From positions 1 through 7,711 of the forward strand of contig DATAVE010000044.1 in the NCBI GenBank assembly GCA_036267875.1: DNA of 7,711 nt. The letters run 5' to 3'. Below, one piece after another: positions 1 to 5,990 of the stretch. The DNA is from DASZTV01 sp036267875 (GTDB lineage Bacteria > Actinomycetota > Actinomycetes > JAFAQI01). The notes under the pieces were generated by a model, which made no database searches, was not told where the DNA came from, and was given only the letters and a program-made list of their open reading frames with translations. The translations under genes were made by a program, and so were the position numbers. Each line of letters begins with the position of its first letter. Position 1 is the stretch's first letter.

Positions 1-867
1 CACCAGGGCGTCGGCGCCATCGGAAAGGACCAGCAGCACGATCGTCTGTCCGGGCTTCGCCCGCTCGAGCGCGCGGGCAAGCAACAACAACGGCTGCGCG
101 GCGCCAGGGTTTCCAACGGTCGCACTCAGCCGGTCGACGATCTTGTCGGCCGCAACGCCCGAGGTCTTTGCGGCAGCCGCGCACGCCCGCTCATGCAGCC
201 CCGCGACAACCAGCGCATCGACCGACTCCGCACCGATCCCGGCCATGTCCAGCGCGGACTTCAACGCCTCGTTGGCAAGCGGCACGTACTTCGTCTCACC
301 GAACCGCTCTTCCCAGAGCTTCGATCCGGCATCGCCGGGGACTCGCCAACGGTCGACGAACTCCTCGGTGACCGAGGCATACGCGCACAGCTCGGCAAGC
401 ACCGGGCCGTCGCTCTCGCTTCCGATCAGCAATGCCGCGGCCGCGTCGCCACCGGCAGCCTCATCGGGAGAACCTGGACGGCCGACTCGCACATCGCTTG
501 CCACCGCAAGTGACGCCTTGCTCGTCTCGAACGCGCTACGAAGCGCGCCGACCGCGGATCGCACCGAGCCGACGGCGTCGTACGACGCGACAGAGCGATC
601 GAGCCGCAACCCAGCGTGGATGGCAGTCGCGTTTGTCTTGTCGAGGTAAGTCGGACTCGTGGTCGCAAACCACACGGAGGCGGGCGCTACCTCCGCGCCC
701 CGCACGGCGGCACGACCGGCCTCGACGGCCATGGTGGTCGAGTCCTCGTCGTACGACGCAACCGACCGAGTGCCTTTGCCGCCGCCGGTTCCCGCGATCG
801 CGGCGATCTGAGTTCGATCGAGCCGCCGATGCGGGATGTGAACACCCCAACCAAGAACCCCACGCAT
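1..867 (-). CDS. HMG-CoA synthase-like / thiolase-fold protein, 3' end outside window
   Basis: An open frame of 289 codons runs from ATG at 867 to the left edge without a stop, so the C-terminus is missing. The start MRGVLGWGVHIPHRRL is typical of the N-terminus of the HMG-CoA synthase/KAS III branch of the thiolase fold. A GNPGAAQP motif at residues 252-259 matches the conserved Asn loop of the family, and His225 (AGLHERAC) sits where the active-site His is expected. The nucleophilic Cys is not visible: the corresponding segment, residues 95-109 (SYDAVGSVRSAVGAL), has Ser101 and Ser104 but no Cys. The Glu general base appears as Thr70. It is therefore unlikely to be a true HMG-CoA synthase. 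Relatives in actinobacteria often carry or neighbour an OB-fold DUF35 acyl-CoA-binding domain, but that part would lie beyond the window. By context it may act in C-C bond cleavage of an acyl-CoA (inference). No Shine-Dalgarno is seen; a promoter-like sequence lies immediately upstream. Confidence 0.85.
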   Translation of the reverse strand, partial: MRGVLGWGVHIPHRRLDRTQIAAIAGTGGGKGTRSVASYDEDSTTMAVEAGRAAVRGAEVAPASVWFATTSPTYLDKTNATAIHAGLRLDRSVASYDAVGSVRSAVGALRSAFETSKASLAVASDVRVGRPGSPDEAAGGDAAAALLIGSESDGPVLAELCAYASVTEEFVDRWRVPGDAGSKLWEERFGETKYVPLANEALKSALDMAGIGAESVDALVVAGLHERACAAAAKTSGVAADKIVDRLSATVGNPGAAQPLLLLARALERAKPGQTIVLLVLSDGADALV

Positions 868-874
868 GGGGCCA

Positions 875-903
875 AGCCTACGGGTTTCTGACGCCCCGTC
901 AGA
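875..903 (-). promoter_or_regulatory. Putative regulated, leaderless promoter of the thiolase-fold gene
   Basis: On the minus strand, a -10-like TAGGCT (880-875) is followed by 7 nt and then the ATG at 867, so transcription would begin at or next to the start codon. A -35-like CTGACG (902-897) lies 16 bp upstream and is part of the palindromic operator at 887-903. No ribosome-binding site fits between the -10 and the ATG, in keeping with leaderless mRNAs, which are common in actinobacteria. The promoter assignment is inference from spacing and consensus. Confidence 0.4.
887..903. promoter_or_regulatory. Palindromic operator, copy 1 (TCTGACG-CCC-CGTCAGA)
   Basis: This is a perfect inverted repeat with 7 bp arms and a 3 bp spacer. 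It lies between the DUF2505 gene and the thiolase-fold gene and contains the TGA stop (901-899) of the former. The same arms recur at 5959-5975 in the divergent promoter region. Size and symmetry fit a TetR-family dimer site; the regulator itself is not in the window. Confidence 0.7.
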
Positions 904-1393
904 TCTTGGCCAACTCCTCATCCGTGTGGTCGAACTGTCGCTCGATGTCGCCTCGGCCGGTCTCGGCGGCGAGCTTCTCGAGCCGGCCTCCGATCAGCGG
1001 CACGGAGACCTTGATCTCGATGTCGATCACGTGATGCGACCCGCCGGCTGACGGAGACAGCACGTGGCTGCCGGAGATGTTGCCGGGCGCGCCCTGCACG
1101 TCGACGTCGTAGGTGCATCGGCGCACGCCGTCGCCCCCGGCCGCCGACCACACCTCGGTCTGGACCGTCGTCTGGCTCGGCGTGAGGACCTTCTTCGCGA
1201 AGCCCGGTAGGTCGACCGCCACCGTCCGCTTCGTCACGACCTCGCAGCCACCGTCGTCGCCGTCACTGCGATCCGCCGCAACGTCGCGGCCGCCGATCGC
1301 GACGTACTTCCGCTCGATGTAGTCGGGGTCGCTGATCAGCGCGTAGACCGTCTCGACGTCGGCGGCGTAGTCGTGCTCGATCCGCAACTTCAT
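899..1393 (-). CDS. DUF2505-type SRPBCC-fold protein
   Basis: A 164-residue protein with no signal peptide or membrane segment, hence cytoplasmic. The N-terminus (MKLRIEHDYAADVETVYALISDPDYIERKY) is the usual start of an SRPBCC (START/Bet v1-like) fold: a beta strand, then a helix followed by the DP-Y segment. Further features are LPGFAKKVL (62-70), a TEVW strand (79-82), and a late strand with VSVPLIGGRLEK (129-140) leading into the long C-terminal helix. This arrangement matches actinobacterial DUF2505 proteins, whose function is unknown; the fold encloses a hydrophobic ligand cavity. It starts 9 bp after the stop of a second SRPBCC gene, and no strong Shine-Dalgarno is visible, so translational coupling is plausible. 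Its stop codon lies inside a palindromic operator. A role in binding a hydrophobic acyl-CoA intermediate is only inference. Confidence 0.85.
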   Translation of the reverse strand: MKLRIEHDYAADVETVYALISDPDYIERKYVAIGGRDVAADRSDGDDGGCEVVTKRTVAVDLPGFAKKVLTPSQTTVQTEVWSAAGGDGVRRCTYDVDVQGAPGNISGSHVLSPSAGGSHHVIDIEIKVSVPLIGGRLEKLAAETGRGDIERQFDHTDEELAKI

Positions 1394-1402
1394 CGCCGGC
1401 CG

Positions 1403-1840
1403 CTAGTGGGTCTCTGCGTATCGCGCGAGGTTCGTGGCGAACTTGCGAATCATGCGCCCGAGAAGAAAGGACATCACCGGACCCGCGCCGGGAAAGCGAC
1501 CCTCAAAGGTTGCCGCCCAGGTGATGCGACAGCCCTCGCCCTCCTTGTCGATAGACACGATCGCGCGGTAGTCGCGGATCGGCATCGGCGTGAGAATCGT
1601 GTAGGCCAGGTAGTCCGGCGCGTCGTACTCGGTGATCTGCTCGCGGGTGCCCCACGCCTTGGTGCCGAGACGACGGACTGCGCCGACCCCACCCGGCGCC
1701 GGATCGCCCTCCTGCAACCACGAACCGTGCATCACCACCGGCTTCGCCCACTTCGGCCAGCCAGGTGCGTCCGCGACGAGATCGAAGACCTTTTGCTGCG
1801 GCGCCTTGCAGCTCACCCGCACGTCATAGGTCGACGGCAT
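1403..1840 (-). CDS. SRPBCC family protein (polyketide cyclase/dehydrase-like)
   Basis: A 145-residue soluble protein. MPSTYDVRVSCKAPQQKVFDLVADAPGWPKWAKPV shows the standard opening of the polyketide cyclase/dehydrase (Polyketide_cyc2) group of the SRPBCC superfamily: a beta strand, then A-P-x-x-V-F-D-L-V-A-D and P-x-W. The middle carries REQITEYDAPDYLAYTI (66-82), a strand pair common in the group, and the C-terminal helix runs from about 121 to 142. It is clearly different in sequence from the neighbouring DUF2505 protein, so the pair is not a recent duplication. The ATG is 3 bp after the crotonase stop codon, and AAGGG within the end of that gene may serve as a weak ribosome-binding site. 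Despite the family name, many members are only ligand binders. Its substrate is not deducible; co-occurrence with ligase, ACAD and crotonase suggests a role with a CoA-bound or bulky hydrophobic intermediate (inference). Confidence 0.85.
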   Translation of the reverse strand: MPSTYDVRVSCKAPQQKVFDLVADAPGWPKWAKPVVMHGSWLQEGDPAPGGVGAVRRLGTKAWGTREQITEYDAPDYLAYTILTPMPIRDYRAIVSIDKEGEGCRITWAATFEGRFPGAGPVMSFLLGRMIRKFATNLARYAETH

Positions 1841-1843
1841 TGC

Positions 1844-2662
1844 TCACCAGCCCTTGAAAGAGGTCTCGCGACGCTCGACGAATGCGCGAACGCCTTCCTG
1901 TGCATCCTCGCTTGTCATGACGAGCTCCTGGCCCCAAGCCTCTTCGTTGAGCGCCGTTTCGCGGTCGACGTCCATTGCGTGGTTGACGAGGCGCTTCGCA
2001 ACAGCGAGTGCGCGGGTCGGCCCGGCCGCCAGTCGCGTTGCGAGATCGGTCGCCACTTCGAGGGTCTTGGCGGCGGGCACGAGCTCGGTGACAAGACCCC
2101 ACTGAGAGGCGCGGGCTGCAGGGATGTCGTCGCCGAACAGATAGATCTGCTTCGCGCGCATCGGACCGACCAGCCGGCTGAGCAGGTAGGCGCCTGCCGC
2201 ATCGGGCGCGATCCCGCGACGCACGAAGACCGGCACGAGCTTCGCGGCCTCTGACATCACGACGACGTCGCACGCCAAGGCAAGATGCATGCCAGCGCCT
2301 GCTGCTGTGCCGTTGATCGCCGCGACGACTGGCTTCTCGCAGTCGAGTACGGCGGTGACGACCCGCTGCCACCCCGTCGCAATGCCGCGCGCGACGTCAC
2401 CCTGCGCGCGAGCGGGCGCACCCTCGGGCTTTTCCGGCGTCGGCACTGGGACCCGCAAGTCAGCCCCCGTGCAGAAGGCGCGGTCACCCGACCCGGTCAG
2501 CACCACAGCGCGTACGGCAAGGTCGGCTGTCGCCTCGGTCAACGCAGCTACAAGTGCCTCGCGCGCCTTCCAGTTCAGTGCGTTGTGCACGTCCGGCCGA
2601 TCCAGCGTGATAGTCATCACGCTGCCCGTGCGCTCGACCTTGATGCCGACGTCGTCCGTCAC
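1844..2662 (-). CDS. Enoyl-CoA hydratase/isomerase (crotonase) family protein
   Basis: A 272-residue crotonase-fold protein. It shows ITLDRPDVHNALN (18-30), the first oxyanion-hole segment FCTGADL (63-69), and the second, NGTAAGAGMHLALACD (117-132). The C-terminal helical trimerisation region ends VERRETSFKGW, typical of the family. Aligned by motif to rat mitochondrial enoyl-CoA hydratase, Glu144 corresponds to His126 and Glu164 to Phe146, so neither hydratase Glu is present. An Asp (Asp154) occurs in GIAPDAAG, a position where several crotonase isomerases also carry Asp. A double-bond isomerase or an unusual hydratase is therefore as likely as a classic hydratase. The GTG start overlaps the ligase stop by 4 bp (GTGA), with GGGAG at 2673-2669 as ribosome-binding site. 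The overlap indicates translational coupling with the ligase. Confidence 0.92.
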   Translation of the reverse strand: MTDDVGIKVERTGSVMTITLDRPDVHNALNWKAREALVAALTEATADLAVRAVVLTGSGDRAFCTGADLRVPVPTPEKPEGAPARAQGDVARGIATGWQRVVTAVLDCEKPVVAAINGTAAGAGMHLALACDVVVMSEAAKLVPVFVRRGIAPDAAGAYLLSRLVGPMRAKQIYLFGDDIPAARASQWGLVTELVPAAKTLEVATDLATRLAAGPTRALAVAKRLVNHAMDVDRETALNEEAWGQELVMTSEDAQEGVRAFVERRETSFKGW

Positions 2663-4206
2663 TTGGCACTCCCAAACTGCTCGCGGAGCTTGAACTTCAG
2701 CACCTTGTTCAACGTCTCGTTGCGCGGCAGCGCATCGACGATCTCGAGCCGCTCGGGGATCTTCTGCATCATCAGCCCGGCATCACGACACCAGACCACT
2801 ATCTCTTCGAGCGTGATCGCCTCGGAGCCCGCCGCCGTCTCGACGACCGCGCACACCAGCTCACCGCGCTCTTCGTCCGGTACGCCGATGACAGCGACGT
2901 CGCCGATCTTTGGGTGGTTGAAGAGCACGTCCTCGAGCTCGCGCGCGGAGATGTTCTCGCCCTTGCGGATGATCACGTCCTTGAGCCGTCCGGTCAGCCG
3001 CAGGTGACCGTCAGACCGGAGCACCCCGAGGTCGCCGGTGCGGAACCAGCCATTGGAGTCGAACGCTTCGGCGTTGACTGCCGGGTCGGTGTAGCCGACG
3101 CAGACCACCGGTCCGTGCAGGCGTACCTCGCCTTCCTCATCCGGACCGGCGATCGTCTCGTCGTCCTTGACGATGCGGATCTCGGCGCCGAGGACAGGCT
3201 TGCCGTCGGTGTAGGCAAGCTGCTCGTCGGTGTCGTGCGGCGAGCCCATCGCCATCATCGGCACCTCGGTCATGCCGTAGCCGTGAACGAGCCGGACACC
3301 CATCTCCTTGCCAATGTCGTAGAACAGCTCCGGCGGTTTCGCCGCGCCGCCGCCCGACATGATGCGCAGCGTCGGGATCACCGGCTCCCCTGGCGCCTTG
3401 CGCTGCTCTGCGAGGAACATTTGGTAGAACGCCGTGCTCCCGCCGCACATCGTCACGCCGAGCTCGCGGTAGGCAGCGACCGCGGCGGCAGGCGCGAATG
3501 CTTCGATCAGCACGGCGCCGAATCCGGCCGACAGCATCATCAGCAGGTAGTCCGGCCCGGCGATGTGCGAGTACGGAAACGCCATCGAGCCGATGTCGCT
3601 CTCCGACATGTCGAGCGCAGCGCCGAGGCCGCGACCGCCCGCCATCAGTGTCTGGTCGGTGTGCTGCACGCCCTTCGGCTCCGACGTAGTGCCAGACGTG
3701 TAATAGATCCAGCGGACCTCGGTGCCGGATGATGGTGGCGCTGGCAACGTCGTGACGTCACCCGACGGCAGGTCGGTACCGATCTCGAGGACCTCCGGTG
3801 CCGGCGACAGCTCGGCGACCAGCGCCCGGGCCATCTCGCCGAAGTCGCGGTCCTTCCATACGCCGGGGACGATGAAGAAGTCCGGCTGGCTCGCTCGCAG
3901 CACCGCGCCGACCTCGCGCTCGCGATAAAGATGGAGCACCGGGTTCTGGATCGCACCGAGTCGCGCCAGCGCCATCGACAGCACGACGCTCTCGATCCGC
4001 GTCGGCAGCTGCCAGGTGACCTTGGTACCCGGACCGATGCCCAAGGTGATCAGCCCAGCGGCGACGCGCTCGACCTCGGCGGCGAACTCGGCGAACCCGA
4101 CTCTGCGTCCTTGGGTATCGAGCAGCAACGGTCGCTCATCGCCGGAGAGCTCGCCCCGCTGTCGTACCAGCTCCCAGATCGTCGGGGCCTCGAGAAGCTT
4201 GGACAC
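2659..4206 (-). CDS. Acyl-CoA synthetase (class I adenylate-forming ligase)
   Basis: A 515-residue enzyme of the ANL superfamily that would activate a carboxylic acid to its CoA thioester with ATP, by way of an acyl-AMP. Motifs are complete and in order: the phosphate-binding loop YTSGTTSEPKGV (169-180), GYGMTE (309-314), the ATP-ribose Asp in TGD (390-392), the hinge region GRLKD (406-410) followed by IIRKGENIS, and the catalytic Lys501 in ETLNKVLK. Length is normal for medium-chain, cyclohexanecarboxylate-type or steroid-acid CoA ligases. The carboxylate-binding region (AFPYSHIAGPDYLL, 209-222) does not tell me which acid is used. The GTG start at 4206 lies 3 bp after the upstream SDR stop, and GGAGG in the end of that gene supplies a ribosome-binding site. 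It is probably the committing step of the pathway encoded here. Class assignment is firm, substrate unknown. Confidence 0.93.
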   Translation of the reverse strand: MSKLLEAPTIWELVRQRGELSGDERPLLLDTQGRRVGFAEFAAEVERVAAGLITLGIGPGTKVTWQLPTRIESVVLSMALARLGAIQNPVLHLYREREVGAVLRASQPDFFIVPGVWKDRDFGEMARALVAELSPAPEVLEIGTDLPSGDVTTLPAPPSSGTEVRWIYYTSGTTSEPKGVQHTDQTLMAGGRGLGAALDMSESDIGSMAFPYSHIAGPDYLLMMLSAGFGAVLIEAFAPAAAVAAYRELGVTMCGGSTAFYQMFLAEQRKAPGEPVIPTLRIMSGGGAAKPPELFYDIGKEMGVRLVHGYGMTEVPMMAMGSPHDTDEQLAYTDGKPVLGAEIRIVKDDETIAGPDEEGEVRLHGPVVCVGYTDPAVNAEAFDSNGWFRTGDLGVLRSDGHLRLTGRLKDVIIRKGENISARELEDVLFNHPKIGDVAVIGVPDEERGELVCAVVETAAGSEAITLEEIVVWCRDAGLMMQKIPERLEIVDALPRNETLNKVLKFKLREQFGSAK

Positions 4207-4209
4207 GTC

Positions 4210-5112
4210 TCAGCCTCCGTAGACCGGTGTCGGCGCGGGCGCCTGCGCGATCAGGTCGCGCACGACCGGACCGAGTTCGGCCGGTGACCAGCGCTCGCCC
4301 TTGTCGGCGCGCGGCCCGTGCTGCCAGCCGTCGGCGACGCTCACCAGGCCACCCTCTACCTCGAAGACCCGACCCGTCACCTCACGGGACTCTGCTGACC
4401 CGAGCCAGACGACGAGCGGCGACACGTTCTCCGGTGCCATCGCGTCGAAGCCGCTCTCGGGCACCTTCATCATCTCGGGCATCGCAACCTCGGTCATCCG
4501 GGTCCGCGCGGCCGGCGCGATCGCGTTGACCGTGACGCCGTACCTCGCCAGCTCCGACGCGGCGACCAACGTCATGCCGACGATGCCCGCCTTGGCTGCG
4601 CTGTAGTTGCCCTGCCCGACGCTGCCCATCAGGCCGGCACCAGATGAGGTATTGATGATCCGCGCGTCAGGCTGCGAGCCGTTCTTGGACTGCTCGCGCC
4701 AGTAGCCGCCGGCGTGACGCAGCGTGCAGAAGTGCCCGCGCATATGCACGCGGACGACCGCGTCCCACTCCTCGATCGACATGCCGACCAGCATCCGGTC
4801 GCGCAGGAAGCCCGCGTTGTTGACGAGTACGTCGAGGGTGCCGAACTCCGAGATCGCGTTCCGCACCAACGACTCGGCGCCGTCCCAGTCGGCAATGTCG
4901 TCCGTGTTGGCGACTGCCGTGCCCCCTGCCGCGCGGATCTCGTCGACGACCGACTGCGCCGGGCCGGCCGAGCTGCCCTCGCCTTCGCGCGAAGTGCCGA
5001 TGTCGTTGACGACGACGGCGGCACCTTCAGCCGCGAACGCCAACGCATGCGCGCGACCCAAGCCGCCGCCGGCGCCAGTCACGATGACGACACGGTCGTC
5101 GCAGATCCCCAC
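4210..5112 (-). CDS. SDR-family (3R)-hydroxyacyl-CoA dehydrogenase-like protein (MFE-2 type)
   Basis: A 300-residue classical SDR. It has the Rossmann motif TGAGGGLG (12-19) and Asp37 at the end of strand two (VVVNDIG), which points to NAD(H). NNAG is at 98-101, and the triad is Ser157, Tyr170, Lys174 with the normal 13-residue Ser-Tyr spacing. The segment RVHMRGHFCTLRHAGGYWRE (121-140) has His where most SDRs have Asn. That resembles the dehydrogenase domain of peroxisomal multifunctional enzyme type 2, as does the long loop after strand two. The likely role is oxidation of a 3-hydroxyacyl-CoA to the 3-oxoacyl-CoA. About 45 residues after the core fold form a C-terminal extension ending in TPVYGG. 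The GTG start at 5112 is supported by AGGAGC (5123-5118), 5 nt upstream. It lies 58 bp after the preceding SDR gene, the widest gap within the leftward unit. Confidence 0.9.
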   Translation of the reverse strand: MGICDDRVVIVTGAGGGLGRAHALAFAAEGAAVVVNDIGTSREGEGSSAGPAQSVVDEIRAAGGTAVANTDDIADWDGAESLVRNAISEFGTLDVLVNNAGFLRDRMLVGMSIEEWDAVVRVHMRGHFCTLRHAGGYWREQSKNGSQPDARIINTSSGAGLMGSVGQGNYSAAKAGIVGMTLVAASELARYGVTVNAIAPAARTRMTEVAMPEMMKVPESGFDAMAPENVSPLVVWLGSAESREVTGRVFEVEGGLVSVADGWQHGPRADKGERWSPAELGPVVRDLIAQAPAPTPVYGG

Positions 5113-5170
5113 TACTTGCTCCTATTCATTACGTGCACGTGACCGGTACTAGCGCAGGTAAGCAGTGTCT
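5113..5170 (-). other. Intergenic spacer between the two SDR genes
   Basis: These 58 bp form the largest gap in the leftward gene string. They hold a 10 bp self-complementary stretch ACGTGCACGT (5131-5140), an ACCGGT palindrome (5142-5147), the Shine-Dalgarno of the next gene (5123-5118), and a second copy of the preceding gene's final codons (5149-5163). I see no convincing terminator hairpin with a T tract and no clear promoter, so read-through is the simplest reading. Confidence 0.5.
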
Positions 5171-5185
5171 CTAGCGCAAATATGC
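5149..5185 (-). repeat. Imperfect 15 bp direct repeat of the SDR gene 3' end
   Basis: On the minus strand, the end of the SDR gene, GCATATTTGCGCTAG (5185-5171), is echoed 22 bp further on by GCTTACCTGCGCTAG (5163-5149). Twelve of 15 bases match, and 8 in a row are identical (TGCGCTAG). Both copies read Ala-Tyr-Leu-Arg-stop, and the three differences are synonymous. The second copy is not in frame with the first. Confidence 0.55.
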
Positions 5186-5929
5186 TTGGCCGCCGTCGAC
5201 CATCAGGGTCGAGCCGGTGACATACGCCGCATCCTCCGACAGTAGGAAGGCGACCGCGCGGCCGACGTCCTCTTCCAATCGGCCGACCCGGCCGAGCGGG
5301 ATAGTGCTGACGAACTCCTCGTACTCCTTCGGAGCGAACTCCGACCACATCTCGAGCCCCGGAGACATTCCGTTCGGAATCATCGCGTTGACCCGGATGC
5401 CGTCCGGGCCCCACTCGAGCGCGGCCATCCGCGAGAGCGTGCGGATCATCTCTTTGGTGCCGGCGTAGAGGGCGAAGCCGGGCAGGTCGTTGCGGAGCGC
5501 GGACCCAGTTCCGAGGTTGACGATCGAGCCCTTGGTCGCCTTGAGCGAAGAGTGTGCCGCCTGCATGAACCACAGCGAGCCGAGGAATCCGCTCTCCCAG
5601 GTACGCCGGGCGTCCTTCTCGGTGATCTCGAGCACGGGTCCGAGCGCGACCATCTGCGCGTTGTTGACCAGCCCGTCGATCTGCCCGAACTGCTCGAGCG
5701 TCGCGGTGACCGTGGCCGAGATCTCGTCCTGCCGTCGTACGTCGCATTGCAAGGCCAGACCCGCGCCGCCGCGCTCGACGATCGTCGCGATGGTGCGTTC
5801 GACCTTCTCCAGAGTCCGGCCGGCCGCGACGATCTTCGCGCCCTCGGCCGCGGCGGCCAGCGCGATGCCCTCACCGATCCCTTGACCGGCGCCAGTCACG
5901 ATGACGACCTTGTCCGCAAGGCGTCCCAC
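5171..5929 (-). CDS. SDR family oxidoreductase with atypical active site
   Basis: A 252-residue SDR, first gene of the leftward unit. I place the start at GTG 5929, because AGGAGG (5940-5935) then lies 5 nt upstream; a GTG at 5935 is in frame but overlaps that site. The cofactor motif is TGAGQGIG (12-19). Arg38 after strand two (AAGRT) suggests NADP(H), unlike the neighbouring SDR. Tyr155 and Lys159 (YAGTK) are intact. Other positions deviate: NNAG is NNAQ (89-92), the tetrad Asn is replaced in ESGFLGS (about Gly114), and the catalytic Ser region reads NLGTGSA (138-144), putting Thr141 14 residues and Ser143 12 residues before the Tyr instead of the usual Ser at 13. It may reduce or oxidise a carbonyl/alcohol on the pathway substrate. 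The C-terminus (VDGGQAYLR) is normal for the family. Reaction and substrate are not deducible. Confidence 0.9.
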   Translation of the reverse strand: MGRLADKVVIVTGAGQGIGEGIALAAAAEGAKIVAAGRTLEKVERTIATIVERGGAGLALQCDVRRQDEISATVTATLEQFGQIDGLVNNAQMVALGPVLEITEKDARRTWESGFLGSLWFMQAAHSSLKATKGSIVNLGTGSALRNDLPGFALYAGTKEMIRTLSRMAALEWGPDGIRVNAMIPNGMSPGLEMWSEFAPKEYEEFVSTIPLGRVGRLEEDVGRAVAFLLSEDAAYVTGSTLMVDGGQAYLR

Positions 5930-5952
5930 GAGCACCTCCTCGGTCGGGCGGG

Positions 5953-5990
5953 TTCATATCTGACGACCCGTCAGATTAGTCTTGCGGCCG
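5953..5990 (+). promoter_or_regulatory. Putative leaderless promoter of the ACAD genes
   Basis: On the plus strand, TTCATA (5953-5958) resembles a -35 box (4 of 6 positions of TTGACA) and TAGTCT (5977-5982) a -10 box, with an 18 bp spacer that is almost entirely the palindromic operator. The GTG start at 5990 comes 7 nt after the -10, so the transcript would begin at the start codon. No ribosome-binding site is seen. A repressor bound here would cover the RNA polymerase spacer. Inference from consensus and spacing only. A leftward promoter for the SDR gene must also lie in this region, but I cannot place its elements with confidence. Confidence 0.45.
5958..5976. promoter_or_regulatory. Palindromic operator, copy 2 (ATCTGACG-ACC-CGTCAGAT)
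   Basis: A perfect inverted repeat with 8 bp arms and a 3 bp spacer, in the 60 bp between divergent SDR and ACAD start codons. The inner 7 bp arms are identical to those at 887-903. The placement would let one dimeric regulator control both the leftward operon and the rightward ACAD genes. It fits the size of TetR-family sites. It is different from the published KstR and KstR2 half-sites (AAC/GTT and CAAG/CTTG cores) of steroid regulons. Confidence 0.75.

Noticed and set aside
143..649. Plus-strand open frame of 168 codons at the left end
   Set aside because: Low-complexity Ser/Ala/Thr-rich translation. The minus strand carries a clear thiolase-fold protein through the whole stretch to the window edge.
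1373..2254. Long plus-strand open frame of 293 codons opposite the SRPBCC and crotonase genes
   Set aside because: Its translation is Arg/Ala/His-rich with no recognisable family, and it lies opposite three well-supported genes. In high-GC coding DNA such antisense frames stay open by codon bias.
3002..3022. Half-site CGTCAGA within the ligase gene
   Set aside because: Only one arm of the operator is present, inside coding sequence, and no matching second arm lies at the right spacing.
2914..3732. Plus-strand open frame of 272 codons opposite the acyl-CoA ligase
   Set aside because: It lies opposite a gene with all ligase motifs in order and shows no family motif itself; an antisense shadow.
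5131..5147. Palindromes ACGTGCACGT and ACCGGT between the SDR genes, as possible terminator or operator
   Set aside because: Too short for a stable terminator, with no T tract following, and not repeated elsewhere in the window. Kept only as a description of the spacer.
5552..5989. In-frame upstream extension of the first ACAD gene
   Set aside because: It would run antisense through the SDR gene and through the operator, and has no ACAD homology before residue DLRDSDAERAF. GTG 5990 is the better start.
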